From assembly GCA_958295665.1 (NCBI GenBank), contig OY282558.1, forward strand, positions 133,290,701 to 133,354,700: a stretch of 64,000 nt of DNA, written 5' to 3'. Below the pieces are notes generated by a model, which did no database searches, was not told the DNA's origin, and saw nothing but the letters and a program-made list of their open reading frames with translations. Below, one piece after another: positions 53,315 to 63,667 of this stretch. Position numbers and translations under genes: made by a program. The DNA is from Tipula vernalis. Taxonomy: Eukaryota; Arthropoda; Insecta; Diptera; Tipulidae. How positions within the stretch are numbered: the first letter of the stretch is position 1; every line of letters starts with the position of its first letter.

Positions 53315-53755
53315 TCTATCAGTCCGAATTCGTCATACAGTTGCACAACCAATTCAAAGCCATTCAACTTTCGTCGACTTCACGACATTCGAAAGAACAT
53401 ATCTTCGTATTCAAAGAACTACCAACATGCGAATTCGTTTTGGTCCGAACTGACGCGGTTCGTTAATCATTACGACCTCCATACGAGGGACCATACCCGG
53501 TAATCAAACGCAATGAAAAATATTTCACGCTACTAATTAAAGGTTAAACCCTGTTTCATCGAATCACCACAACTTGATCAACCAGCAGATGAATCGATCG
53601 AAATACCAACCAAACCAAACTCTACGCAGAGCCATACGCATACCAGAGAAGTAAACAAACCAGCTCAGAAAAGAGTAACTTTCCATAATAATCTCACTGA
53701 GCAACCTAAATCAAGAGGGGGTCGCAACTTCAACAAGCCAGCTCGCTTCCGATAG
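53315..53755 (+). pseudogene. Gypsy-B pol C-terminus
   Basis: It resumes Gypsy-B coding after Copia-B: SEFVIQLHNQFKAIQ, EFVLVRTDAVR, a stop, then LRPPYEGPYPVIKRNEKYF, ending with a basic Ser/Thr/Asn-rich tail. The same tail is recognisable at the window end in Gypsy-D. Confidence 0.7.
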
Positions 53756-53793
53756 CTTTCTATCGTTCACTGCGTTCGCTGGGGGTAGGATAG
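53756..53793 (+). promoter_or_regulatory. Gypsy-B polypurine tract region
   Basis: CTATCGTTCACTGCGTTCGC then TGGGGGTAGGATAG directly before the 3' LTR. The same block with three or four changes precedes the Gypsy-D LTR at 63668-63705. Confidence 0.75.
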
Positions 53794-54138
53794 TGTGGCG
53801 GCCACAATAACGTCCACGGTACGCTCCCCCATAAAACTTGCGGTTCACTGGGCGAATAAATTGACGTCGCTAAAATGTTACTCACTAACTCGACCCCTGA
53901 ACAAAAAAGGTTAATAAGATGGCGAACAAGTAACACCGCATTTTTATGTGTTCTAATTTTATAACTTATTTCTGTAAATTAAACATTTTAATTCAACCGT
54001 TATAAGTATTGTAACGTAAATATAAACCATCGTATTTATTATTAGTGTGAGAGTAGCAACATAAATCTCCGAGTTTATAATATCGAGCTCAGCACGTGCC
54101 CCAAATGTGTGCTTACGGAAAGTGGAAGCGTGGTTCAA
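53794..54138 (+). repeat. Gypsy-B 3' LTR, truncated
   Basis: Starts TGTGGCGGCCAC and matches the 5' LTR through AAGCGTGGTTCAA. The last ~43 bp of the LTR are missing, and CCGGGCACTAAAG follows instead. Confidence 0.8.
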
Positions 54139-55200
54139 CCGGGCACTAAAGTTTTAATAGCTTTCGAACTATATTTGGGTTGATTTTCAAAAGCGTGAAC
54201 AGCTTATCAATCTACTTAATTATTATGGTTTTCCCTATTACGTCTATGCTCAGCAAAAATCCATTTTTAGCGAAAAATTGGTTCATTCAAAACAATGATT
54301 TGAATTCAACAAAAGAGTAGGGCTTAAGCCCCAGCAAATGGGATGCTAATGATTCAATATTCAAAGGCATCATTCAAATCATTCGCGAAATGCTCTGGCG
54401 GAAGCCGTCTGGCAGAAAGAAGTATGTATTGAAACAATATAGTTAAGATAATCAACAGCTTTCGTTGGCGATGTGAATGTGCGATCTTCTCCATTTAAAC
54501 CATTCCGTTTCATTGTTTATTTAAGTCCTATAACTTACCTCAGGTTAGGTATCAACTAATTTAATCATCAATATCAATATAATATTGTAAATCTTCTCAA
54601 TATCCAAACTCCAATTTATCAATTTGCCTAATGCCCAGTCTCGAATAAGATTTAAATCCGCTTTAATAAAATTTCATTATACAGAAAAATACAAAACCAA
54701 ACCAAATCAATTTAATCCACATAATTTGCATTCCAATAACAAATACTACAACAATTTTTTATTTTAACGCTCTGAATTTTTTTAAATACCTTAAAATTGC
54801 GTTGGGCAGCACCACAAAAATATTAAACTTTGTACAACCCTTCACGTAATATTTTGCTGTCAAAATTTAAATTTCTCCTCCATTCTCCTCTTTTTCGTTA
54901 TTGCTAACTTTTTTCGTTGCGCTCTTTTTCGAATATTTCCCCTTTTCTCTGTTTGGTTATTTCATAAAATAAATCGTGTGTAAATAAAAAAAAAATAAAA
55001 AAGGCGATACAAAGGCGTTAGTTTACCGTTATTATCATCGTATTTGAAAACATAAATATTGAAATAGACAAATAAAATTGTATTTTCTATTTTACAGCAC
55101 TAACGATTCGACCAGTATGACTTTTCGATCACATTTTTGAATTTATGTATGAAAACATATTTTCTTTGTTTTTTTTTGTGTTACTTTGTTATGTTGGTAG
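54139..55200. other. Intergenic stretch upstream of the importin gene, no gene seen
   Basis: AT-rich, with no recognisable coding or repeat family. The importin promoter should lie in its last part or just beyond. I could not assign a TATA box or initiator with confidence. Confidence 0.5.
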
Positions 55201-55249
55201 CTATGACAACTTAAACTTCATTGCGCATTCGATCAAGCCGACCGCATTT

Positions 55250-55459
55250 CAAATTCAACAGTCGTAAAGTAAAATAGTAACAGAAAATACAAACACAATA
55301 CACAAGAAGGCGACGACGGCTGCTACAATAGAAATTTCGTTTTATTTTGTAAATTTGTTTGTTGCAACATCATTGTGGTATAAAATATATATTTAAAAAG
55401 TTTTTGTGTTTAATTGATTCCTTCGTGTATTTAAATTGTGTTAAAAAGAAGAAAAACAG
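55250..55459 (+). other. Pen: Probable 5' UTR exon of importin-alpha
   Basis: The donor CAG|GTGAGC at 55459/55460 is a strong consensus. The acceptor TATATAG|G at 55609 lies 13 bp before the start codon, giving a 150-bp intron (55460-55609) wholly in the 5' UTR. A second possible acceptor, CCCAG, ends at 55576. The transcription start is not fixed; the given left edge is a guess. Confidence 0.5.
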
Positions 55460-55622
55460 GTGAGCGCATAATTTTCATTCATGATTTTAATGTTGTACGC
55501 AAAATGGTGGATCCATGTTTTACATGTGGATCGCGTACGATGTTATGTTTGTCAATGTTTTTTTGTCATTTCCCAGCAATTTTATAACACCATTTGTTAT
55601 TTTATATAGGCAATACTAAATC

Positions 55623-57282
55623 ATGGCCGAGAATATTAATGCGAATCGAATCGCGGCATACAAAAATCATTCAAAAAACAGTCAAGAAATGTTGCGAATG
55701 CGTCGCCATGAAGTTACGGTCGAGCTTCGGAAAAACAAAAAAGAAGACCAACTATTTAAACGGCGTAATATTGTAGATTTGGAGCCAACATCTCCGTTGC
55801 AAGAGAATAATGGGCAATCGCCGATCACGATGTCCATCGAAGAGATCGTGAATGGGGTAAATTCCAATGATCCGAAATTACAGTATATAGCTGCACAATC
55901 GGCGCGGAAAATTCTTAGTAGAGAACGTAGCCCACCGATTGATTTGATTATCGATCATGGCATTGTACCCGTTTTGATCAAGTTCCTGGAAAGCTTTGAG
56001 TATCCTGATTTACAGTTCGAGGCTACATGGACATTAACGAATTTAGCGTCTGGTAATTCGGAACAAACTAAGACTGTTGTAGAAGGGGGTGGTATACCAA
56101 AATTGGTGGCGCTTTTAGAGTCGCCTGCATCGAATGTGGCTGATCAAGCTGTATGGGCTTTGGGTAATATCGCAGGTGATGGACCCGCCTTGAGAGATCT
56201 GGTACTGAGCAATAATGTTGTGGAGCGGCTAATAGCATTGCTGTCGAAAGATATTCCGGTAGGTGGTAGTTGGATTACGATTCGATTTATTTTTAAGCTA
56301 AATCACAAATTTTAATTTTCAGTTACCTTTCGAGCAAAATATCGTATGGCTAATGTCGAATCTATGTCGCAATAAAAACCCACATCCTCCGTTCGACAGA
56401 ATCAAACCAATGCTTCCGGTTTTGGCTCAATATCTGTTCCATCGTGACACGAACCTATTGGCCGATGTATGCTGGGCACTCTCTTACATCTCCGACGATG
56501 ATAACGATAAAATTCATGCCATCATCCAAGCCGGTGTATTACCACCACTAGTTAACCTTCTCGGCAATCGTGAACCACAGGTTGTTACACCAGCTCTTCG
56601 CACGGTTGGCAATATTGTCACGGGTACTGATGTTCAAACCGACGCTGTTCTAGAGGCTGGTGTCCTGCCCTTCCTTAAAGAGTTGCTCAAAAGTTCTAAA
56701 CAAAATATAGTGAAAGAGGCCGCCTGGACAGTAAGCAACATTGCAGCGGGAAATCGCAACCAAATCGAATCGCTATTTACTGCCGAAATATTCCAAGATA
56801 TCGTTAATGTATTGGCGCACGGCGATTTCCGATCGCAGAAAGAGGCTGCCTGGGCCATCACTAATACTACAACCGGCGGAAGTTTCGATCAGGTTGTGAA
56901 TCTCGTCAAATTAAATCTTTTGGATCCATTTTGTAAGCTGCTCGACGTGAAAGAGCAACGGACAATCAAAGTTGTGTTAAACGGTCTCGAAAATATGCTT
57001 GCTTTAACCGATAAACATGGTGGCCTCAACGATTTGTGCATGTTGATTGAAGAGGCGAACGGCCTCGATAAACTGGAACACTTGCAAAATCATGAAAATG
57101 AAGAAATTTATCAAAAGGCGTATGAAATTGTTGAGAAATACTTTAGTGAAGCTGGACCTGAGGCTGTTGATACGAATGGGGAACAGAAATTTGAGTTTGA
57201 TGCGGGTGATAATGCTGGTGTTGGTGTACCCCAACTACAGCAAGCACAAGAAAACAATGGCGGCCAAACATTTTCGTTTTAA
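55623..57282 (+). CDS. Pen: Importin subunit alpha (karyopherin alpha, Pendulin-like)
   Basis: Nuclear import adaptor: it binds classical nuclear localisation signals in the cytoplasm and hands cargo to importin beta. Two coding exons, 55623-56258 (212 codons) and 56323-57282, are joined across a 64-bp intron (GTAGGT...TTTTCAG, phase 0), giving 531 residues, normal for the family. An importin-beta-binding domain lies at about 25-50 ([20 protein letters not shown], then FKRRN). Armadillo repeats keep the NLS-binding Trp/Asn pairs: [50 protein letters not shown] and [12 protein letters not shown]. The C-terminal [17 protein letters not shown] is the ARM10/CAS-binding region. TSPL..NGQSP, ARK.LSRER and [12 protein letters not shown] favour Drosophila Pendulin (importin alpha-2) over alpha-1 and alpha-3. 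The start AATCATGG is well placed. I see no damage; orthology is inferred from recalled sequence. Confidence 0.93.
56259..56322 (+). other. Pen: Importin-alpha intron 2
   Basis: 64 bp, GTAGGT donor and TTTTCAG acceptor. Reading through it would add a short false tail and a stop, whereas splicing joins KDIP to [13 protein letters not shown], as in other importins. Confidence 0.9.
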
Positions 57283-57560
57283 GTAATTGTGTGTTATCCT
57301 TTAATATTGATTCGATTTTATGTTTAATAATTAAATTGTATAAAAAACCGAATTTTTCGTTTGGATTTAAAAAAAAGAAAATGACATTTTAAGGTATCTG
57401 CATTATCGATACGTCAAAATATTTTTTGATCTTGCGCATAGTGACATCTGTGTTTTAACATAAAAAGTAGCATTTCAAATTTTGCCTGTCGCGTTCAATG
57501 TTGGTTGCAATTTTGAAAAGTGCGTTTTACTTTAGGCGGTGACATTTTTCTTCAGTAAAA
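57283..57560. terminator. Pen: Importin-alpha 3' UTR and end region
   Basis: AT-rich 3' sequence. AATTAAATTG near 57330 contains ATTAAA, a common variant polyadenylation signal. No canonical AATAAA was seen before 57520, and the exact cleavage site is unknown. Confidence 0.4.
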
Positions 57561-57568
57561 TAATTTAA

Positions 57569-57733
57569 ATGGTTAAGGCAGCAACCGGTAAGCTTCTCAT
57601 TCTTGGCTCACATCTCAATGCAGCCGAACAAAATTTTGCGGAATTTGTGGCCCTTCAAACAGGGATTTCATTCAAACAAACTTGTAAAATCGGACAATCC
57701 AAACTTCTATTCCATGTTTCCAACCACGAATGA
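57569..57733 (+). CDS. Unrecognised 54-aa reading frame downstream of importin-alpha
   Basis: Starts MVKAATGKLLILGSHLNAAE, then QNFAEFVALQTGIS, and ends VSNHE. Base composition is less AT-rich than its surroundings, and an acceptor-like TTCTTCAG sits just before the start. A good donor, ACCG|GTAAGC, lies at 57587 and another, ACG|GTAAGA, near 57848. The region could therefore be part of a spliced gene whose other exons I cannot find, or a degraded gene: a second open stretch in another frame continues with NHQKKRGFYFIAAIGEPAIKN. I do not recognise the protein. Confidence 0.35.
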   Translation: MVKAATGKLLILGSHLNAAEQNFAEFVALQTGISFKQTCKIGQSKLLFHVSNHE

Positions 57734-57859
57734 ATGCTGAGAATAAGTTGAACCATCAAAAGAAGCGTGGATTCTATTTTATTGCGGCAATTGGTGAGCC
57801 GGCTATAAAAAATTTGAGTTTAACATCGTACTACATAAGACAACGGTAAGAAAATAGTA

Positions 57860-58600
57860 TGGTATTGTTTATGAAAATACGGAGCTATTTAAGATCAGAA
57901 TTGGCCATTTTTTAAAACACGTGGCGACTAAAATTAACAACCATTAACAAAGTATTTTTGACATGTTACCCACTTTACTATCTGGAAAGTATTTGGAGTG
58001 AAAAAATGTTCGTAAACGAGACAACACGAGTATAATTTGCGTAGTACTACTAAAATAGAACCCCGCCTTGATTAACGACTGTTCCGAATTCTGTCTTACT
58101 ACAGAGCTAGTAAAGATGATGCGTCTGTAACGTTATCTAAATTTTCCGTCTTTAACTCTTAACGTCCTCTTTCGAAATTGTGTGGTACGGTAATGTACAA
58201 TAAGATATTATGTTGGGTACATTCCAACGACCTGGAATGATAGAAGTTTTATCTTTCTGTTCATTCGGCTCTGCACTCATAAAAAACTCTTCAGACAAAC
58301 ATTCATATAGAATATTACAATCGTGCTGTCATTCAAACTCCATCTTTCTCTTGATACTTTCACCAATAAGTGGGACAGATTCGCAGTGTTATTGCAGACT
58401 CTCACCACGTGTTAGCTAAGTCCCAAATTTTTCAAGTTATCTTAGTTTGTCATCTAGAATGAATGTTGAATGCTCAATTATGAAACCTTAAGGGCATCCT
58501 TTCGTGATACTTGGGGACAACACCACACTTGCCCGCCCCTTAGTAATGAATTATGGGGGCCTATCTATTAAAGATGTTCTCCCCCACTATTTTATTAGAT
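57860..58600. other. Non-coding stretch, no gene seen
   Basis: No recognisable domain or repeat. It ends at the putative LTR of Gypsy-C. Confidence 0.5.
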
Positions 58601-58603
58601 GAG

Positions 58604-58967
58604 TGTGTAAGGGGCACACAAATTCCTTCGTAATTTAGATATGAGAAGGAATAGTTGCCAAACGTTACTTTGCACTATTTTGAATAAACAATTCGCACCA
58701 ATAGTTTTTTGTAATTTTATTTATTAATTCTTTTATTAATTTATTTATTAATTTTTCAAAATGAAATATATATTTTTATGAACTTCGAAAAATGGCGTCT
58801 TCTTTCTTTGATCGCCTTTAGATTAATCATTCATTTTCATTGTACACCTCTTTCCTTTCCACACCTCTTTCCTATTTCTTTCTCTTTCCAGTCGACATCA
58901 ACGACGGCGCCCAGCAAACTACAAAACATCATGCAAAAAATAATATTTAACGCGATCGGACGCCACA
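58604..58967 (-). repeat. Putative Gypsy-C 3' LTR
   Basis: On the minus strand it begins TGTGGCGTCC at 58967, just after the purine-rich TGGGAGGGGAGTG (58968-58980), and may end CCCCTTACACA at 58604. The length of about 364 bp is similar to the Gypsy-B LTR. There is no second copy to confirm it. Confidence 0.5.
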
Positions 58968-58984
58968 CACTCCCCTCCCAGTGG

Positions 58985-60323
58985 AAAACCTCGTTACACG
59001 ATATCATCAAGAAAGCGTACTGGCCTATTAATATTGTGCCCAGTTTTCGTCGTTGTCGGAACCTGCCCTGGATTCGATGGTAATGGTAAGGTAAGTCTCT
59101 TGGGTAAAACTACGGTGGTCTCTGTGCTATTGGTCGCTGTCTGTACTTGCTGGCCTGGCGATGGTATCTCTGACGACAGATCTGATTGAATATCTTCTTT
59201 CTCTACATTCTCAGTATAGCATGCTTAATACGATCTATCGAGATATTAGTATGATGACCCCCTATGTTTAATTTGTAAAATTTTTCGGATATTTTTAATA
59301 CCACATGGGGACCCATATATGGAGGTTGTAGTGCCTTGCGTAAAGCGTCAGTCCTAACAAAAACAACACAAAAGTACATTCTCCTAACCGACGGCTGACG
59401 AATACCTTATCTGTCGCATGTCGCGTTGCTGGGATGGGTTCTAACTCCCTGAAATGCTGTTTAATGTTCTTTACAAATTCCGACTGTGGTACCGTACGCT
59501 CGCCCTTTTCTAAAAATTGTCCAGGTACACGTAAAGTATCACCATATACTAACTCTGCCGAGGATGCTCGCGATTCGTCACGATATGTGGTTCTTAGTCC
59601 TAAAGTCCTAATAAAACCGATGATAGAACGATCGTCCAGTCTGCCCTATTATGACACATTATGGCAGCTTTTAAAGAGCGGTGCCAACGCTCTATCATCA
59701 CGTTGCATTTGGGATTATACGCGGTGGTGCGTTTGCGCTCAAATCCTAACAGATTAGATAATTCCTTAAACAGCTGAGACTCGAACTGAGTACCCTGATC
59801 GGTATAACAATAAACATAGGCACGCCAAAACGTGCAATCCAGGTTGAAAGCAGAGCGAATGCTACCGTAGATGCTGTAATGTCGTATAGCGGTCGATCAT
59901 GGTTATGCAGTAACGATTGCCTTCAGATGGAGGTAGCGGACCGATAATATCGATATGAACTTCCGAGAATCTCTTGGTTGTGCTTTCATAAGATTCCGTA
60001 ATGGATCTGGTATGTCGGGAGATTTTCGACTTTTGGCAGTCTATGCACGATTGAGCAAACAACTTAATATCTTTTTTGATATCCGGCCATACAACCTGAT
60101 CCGTCAACAGTTTCACAGACGCTCTGATCCCCGGGTGAGCTAAATTATGGTATGTAGCAAACACCTGTGCTCGAAAGTCACTAGGAATGTGCGGCCGAGG
60201 CTTGCCAGTGAATATGTCACAGTAAAGCACCTTAGTCGAGCTGAATTGAATAGGGATTTTGTCGAACTTTAGCGTCGTGCTGTCGATCCGTGAGCTGTGC
60301 CTCTGCAATAGCATTATAATCAA
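58985..60323 (-). pseudogene. Gypsy-C integrase and pol C-terminus
   Basis: The best-preserved frame, 59862-60323, has HPGIRASVKLLTDQVVWPDI, CIDCQKSKISRH (zinc Cys pair) and [14 protein letters not shown] with the first catalytic Asp. A frame break near 59900 is followed by scattered matches: [10 protein letters not shown] (near 59820), LVYGDTLRVPGQFLEKGERT (near 59520) and PPYMGPHVVLKI near 59310. The pol tail ends RPVRFLDDIV near 58990. The second catalytic Asp and Glu regions are destroyed. Confidence 0.7.
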
Positions 60324-61739
60324 TAGTCTCGGGCAAGCTTATATGCTCGATATGCGAGAGCGCATCAGCGACCACGTTGTTTACTCCAGATACGTGTTGC
60401 AAGTCCGTCGTGAACTGCCCTATAAAATCTAAATGTCTACGCTGGCGTGGTGATGCCTTTTCCAGGTTCTGCCGAAATGCAAAAATCAGTGGCCGGTGAT
60501 CGGTATAAAGGGTAAAACAATGGCCCTTAACCAAGTATCGAAAATGTCTCACACCCAAATAAGCCGCTAGCAGCTCACGATCATAGGTGCTGTACTTCTT
60601 CTAGGCTGGTGTCAGACGAACGGAAAAAAAACCTAAGGGTTGCCATGCCTGGCTCACCCGTTGTTGGACTACCCCTCCTATCGCGGTATCGGATGCGTCT
60701 ACCATAATACACATCTGTGCTGACATCACGGGGTACGCAAGAGTAGTGGCCTCTGATAACTTCGCTTTGCAACTCTCAAACGATTCAATTGCTGCCTCGG
60801 ACCAATCAATGAGAATTTTGCTATTTCTTCGGTACCCCTTTAAAAAATCGTTCAAAATAGCCTGATCACTAGCTACCGCGGGAATAAACCGTCGATAAAA
60901 AATTACCATGCCCAGAAATCGCTTTAACTTTTGGACGTTTACTGGTCGCTCAAATTGGGTAATTACCTGGACACGTTCCGGCGATGGTAGAATACCCTGT
61001 GCAGTAATCTTACGACCTAAAAATAGAACTTCACCTTTGGCGAAGACGCACTTATCTACGTTAATCACGATACCGGCGTTGGACAATCGTTGAAAAACTG
61101 CAGATAAATGTGCGATGTGCTCTTCCCGTGAATTCGACGCCACTAAAATATCGTCCAGATAGACGAAACAGAATGGTAAACCTCGTAATATCGTATGCAT
61201 CAACCTCTGGAAAGATTTGCCGCGTTACGGAGTCCGAAGGTCATTCTAACAAACTCATATAAACCGAAGGGTGTGGCTATGGCCATTTTTGGGATATCGG
61301 TGGGCTCTATCGGGATCTGATGGTACACCCGCACAAGATCTAACGTGGTAAAAATTTGAGAACCTGCCAGTTGGGCGGAAAAATCCTGCAAATGCGGGAT
61401 AGGGTAACAATCCGGAATCGTAACGTTGTTGAAGGCACGGTAGTCCCCGCATGGACGCCATTCCCCGTTTTTCTTCTGCACTAAATGTAGTAGGCTGAAC
61501 CAGGTGCCACTACCGGGCCGACAAATGCCCTGCGCCATCATTTCCTCAAAATGCGCCTTGGCTCTTCGAAGCTTGTCGGGAGCTAGCCATCTTGTTTTAC
61601 ACGATACCGGTGGGCCTCGGGTTTCCAAACAATGAGTCACCTTATGTTTCACTGGTTCGGTATTGAACAATTCCCGGGTGATGGAACTGTATTGGGTTAA
61701 TAAACATGAAATGTCTGGGCTTGTTTCGGACTTATTCAA
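60232..61739 (-). pseudogene. Gypsy-C reverse transcriptase and RNase H
   Basis: Frame 61200-61739: [53 protein letters not shown] (first Asp) and [10 protein letters not shown], then a break near 61205. Frame 60601-61203: FVYLDDILVASNSREEH (active-site Asp pair), RFLGMVIFYRRFIP and the RNase H start VDASDTAIGGVVQQ, then a stop. Frame 60232-60558: FTLYTDHRPLIFAF and [13 protein letters not shown]. All key RT residues remain but the frame is broken at least twice. Confidence 0.82.
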
Positions 61740-61794
61740 GATTGATATACAGGACTCGACAACACGGTAAGTGAACCAACTGTGTACACGGAAG

Positions 61795-62984
61795 TTAGAG
61801 AGTCTTTGATGCGACGTTTTTTGATATCCACAATGATCCCGGTGCTACGTAAAAAATCCGCTCCCAATATCGACATTGACACGTCCGCGATAATGGAATT
61901 CCAAGAAAAATTGCGTCTAAGTCCGAGGTTGACATGGAGTGTACATGTGCCGGAAGCCTTAATACGCGTGCCATTGGCCGTATATAAATTAAATTCAGCC
62001 CTAACCCCTGTATCACTTTTAAAATCTGGTGGTGTTTACAACCAACAACACATTTGTTCGCCCGATCGCCAAATCGACGATGATAATAACATTGGTCCTT
62101 GTCCTGTCTTAGTCCGTGAGAATTAGAACGAGATTGATTTCTCGAAGCACGATTCCTTGATTCACTACGAGATTGTCTCTTGACTTCCATCAAGGCAGAC
62201 ACCTGACTCATTATACGAGACTCAAATCTAGACCATCTCTCATCAAGCTCAGGCGTGGAGGGTGTAACAGGCGAGCTATGATTTGTTTGAACCGTATAAA
62301 CCTGCTGTTGCGACAACGTCTCCATAAGGTTATCGGCTCGTTCAGCCAATACTGTCAAGCACAGGTCGTTCTCGAAAGGAGACAACACCAATTGAACTTA
62401 TTGTGGTAATCGCTGCATCCACAGTTGCCGGATGGAGTCGTCATGAAATTTACCGCCCGCATTAAGTCTGAATTTAGTAAGAATCTGCGATGGTTTCGCG
62501 TCCCCCTGCAACGATTTCCTGTTTAAATTTAGAATACGGTGATGCACCCTTGTCGCTCATAATAACACCAGCGAATTGGTCATGCAGCCTCGCGTCCAAA
62601 GCACTGACAGCGTGTGAATACTTTGTGGCTTCACGAAATATGTGCGCAACGGAAAACTGCTGTTCCAGGATTTCGAACCATACCGCTGAACACAACGTGC
62701 GCGATTTCCGGGAATGACTTTTTGTCATCTTGTGAATTCGAATTAGTTCCGTAAAAAGTAGTTTTAACAAATGATGAACGGGTATCCTTAGTCCCTGAAA
62801 ACTCACCACCGGTTTCAGCCAAACGAGTCTCAAATAACTTCTGCACTCGCGACTCGACCATTTCCTGCAACTTCGACGCCGACACCGTAATACTTTCCTC
62901 GAGAGGGCTGCTCGTGCCACCTGGCGCCACTTTTGGGTCTGTGTCGTCGCCATCCGTCTCGTTCCCGTTAACAGTATGTCTCAT
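61795..62984 (-). pseudogene. Gypsy-C gag and protease remnant
   Basis: Gag starts MRHTVNGNETDGDD at 62984; an upstream hydrophobic in-frame stretch from 63041 is probably not translated. Overlapping frames carry ASKLQEMVESRVQKLFETRL, then FEILEQQFSVAHIFREATKY and VSALDARLHDQFAGVI. These match the CsRn1 capsid blocks also seen in Gypsy-B. The CYYHRRFGDRANKC motif near 62090 is the gag Cys/His box. The protease after it is partly deleted: DTG is followed within a few residues by YTANGTRI, and LGADFL lies near 61865. Confidence 0.75.
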
Positions 62985-63109
62985 TAAATAACACACCACA
63001 AGAAATAACACGGATAAAATAAACAATGTGGTCGCAAACATATCTACTTAGCGCATTCGTCGGTATTCCCTTAATTAATTGTTCTAATGAATTACCTGGA
63101 GAAACAACA

Positions 63110-63620
63110 ACTGCTTTTAGACCATCAGTACGAAGTTTTGCGAAGCCAATCGACTGGTGATATAATAAACTTCGTCACCAAACAATGGAACAGATGCTTA
63201 CCCCATTCTGGAGAATCTCAAATCATTGCGCTCAACATCTCGAAGGCGTTCGATCATGTGTGACACAAGGGCTTACTGTGCAAGTTTGGAGTAATTCGAG
63301 CTCCTAGTATGCTGGTTTCTTGGATTGAGAACTTTCTTTTCTGTCGCAACGATTTGTTATCATCTACTCTCAATCCCATCTATTGTTATGCTAAAGACAG
63401 CTCACTTTATTCCTTCATCTTTCATCTTGTGCTTTATCGTGAAGCAACGTTCTTGCAGGGAGAGTTATGAGAGCTCGGCTTGAGCATGACCTCATTGCGA
63501 TACTTTAAGAGGGTGAGGCAAATAGGATTGAATTTAACTCGAAGAAGCAATTCCGGATCAATTCCGAATCCGTTAACATGTGGGTGAGTTTTGAGTGTGT
63601 TTTAACCCAGTAAACCGGAA
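63110..63620 (+). pseudogene. LINE reverse-transcriptase fossil
   Basis: The plus strand encodes QSTGDIINFVTKQWNRCL, IIALNISKAFDHV (the LDISKAFDRV motif with first Asp changed to Asn), a stop in place of Trp, HKGLLCKFGVIRAPSMLVSW, then NPIYCYAKDSSLYSF. In the last block the YADD active site reads YAKD. It ends around NRIEFNSKKQFRINSE. The order is that of Jockey-type non-LTR RTs. The region between the two motifs is shortened. It is a dead 0.5-kb fragment. Confidence 0.7.
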
Positions 63621-63667
63621 AAGGTGATGCCAATTTTACTTGAATAGACGGTAGTGTTGCCGCCACA
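63621..63667 (-). repeat. Gypsy-D 3' LTR fragment
   Basis: On the minus strand TGTGGCGGCAACACTACC follows the polypurine block at 63668-63705. About 47 bp of LTR-like sequence remain before the LINE fossil. The start matches the Gypsy-B LTR (TGTGGCGGC). Confidence 0.6.

Larger units (their letters stand above)
44961..54138 (+). mobile_element. CsRn1-like Gypsy retrotransposon (Gypsy-B), split by Copia-B
   Basis: LTRs start TGTGGCGG at 44961 and 53794. A tRNA-Trp-type primer site follows the 5' LTR, gag-pol runs from about 45880 to 49024, and it resumes at 53315-53755 after Copia-B. A polypurine tract precedes the 3' LTR. The 3' LTR is truncated at 54138, where it meets unrelated DNA. Stops, frameshifts and an RT deletion make it inactive. 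Confidence 0.85.
58604..62990 (-). mobile_element. Degenerate CsRn1-like Gypsy retrotransposon (Gypsy-C)
   Basis: On the minus strand: gag from 62984, a decayed protease, RT from 61739, RNase H, integrase from 60323 and a pol C-terminus to about 58985, then a polypurine tract and a 3' LTR. The 5' LTR and leader are missing; a LINE fragment lies where they should be. Related to Gypsy-B but with a different LTR (TGTGGCGTCCGATCGCG). Confidence 0.8.

Noticed and set aside
62985..63041. Hydrophobic N-terminal extension of Gypsy-C gag as a signal peptide or membrane segment
   Set aside because: The Met at 62984 fits the family start better, and the upstream part is probably untranslated leader.
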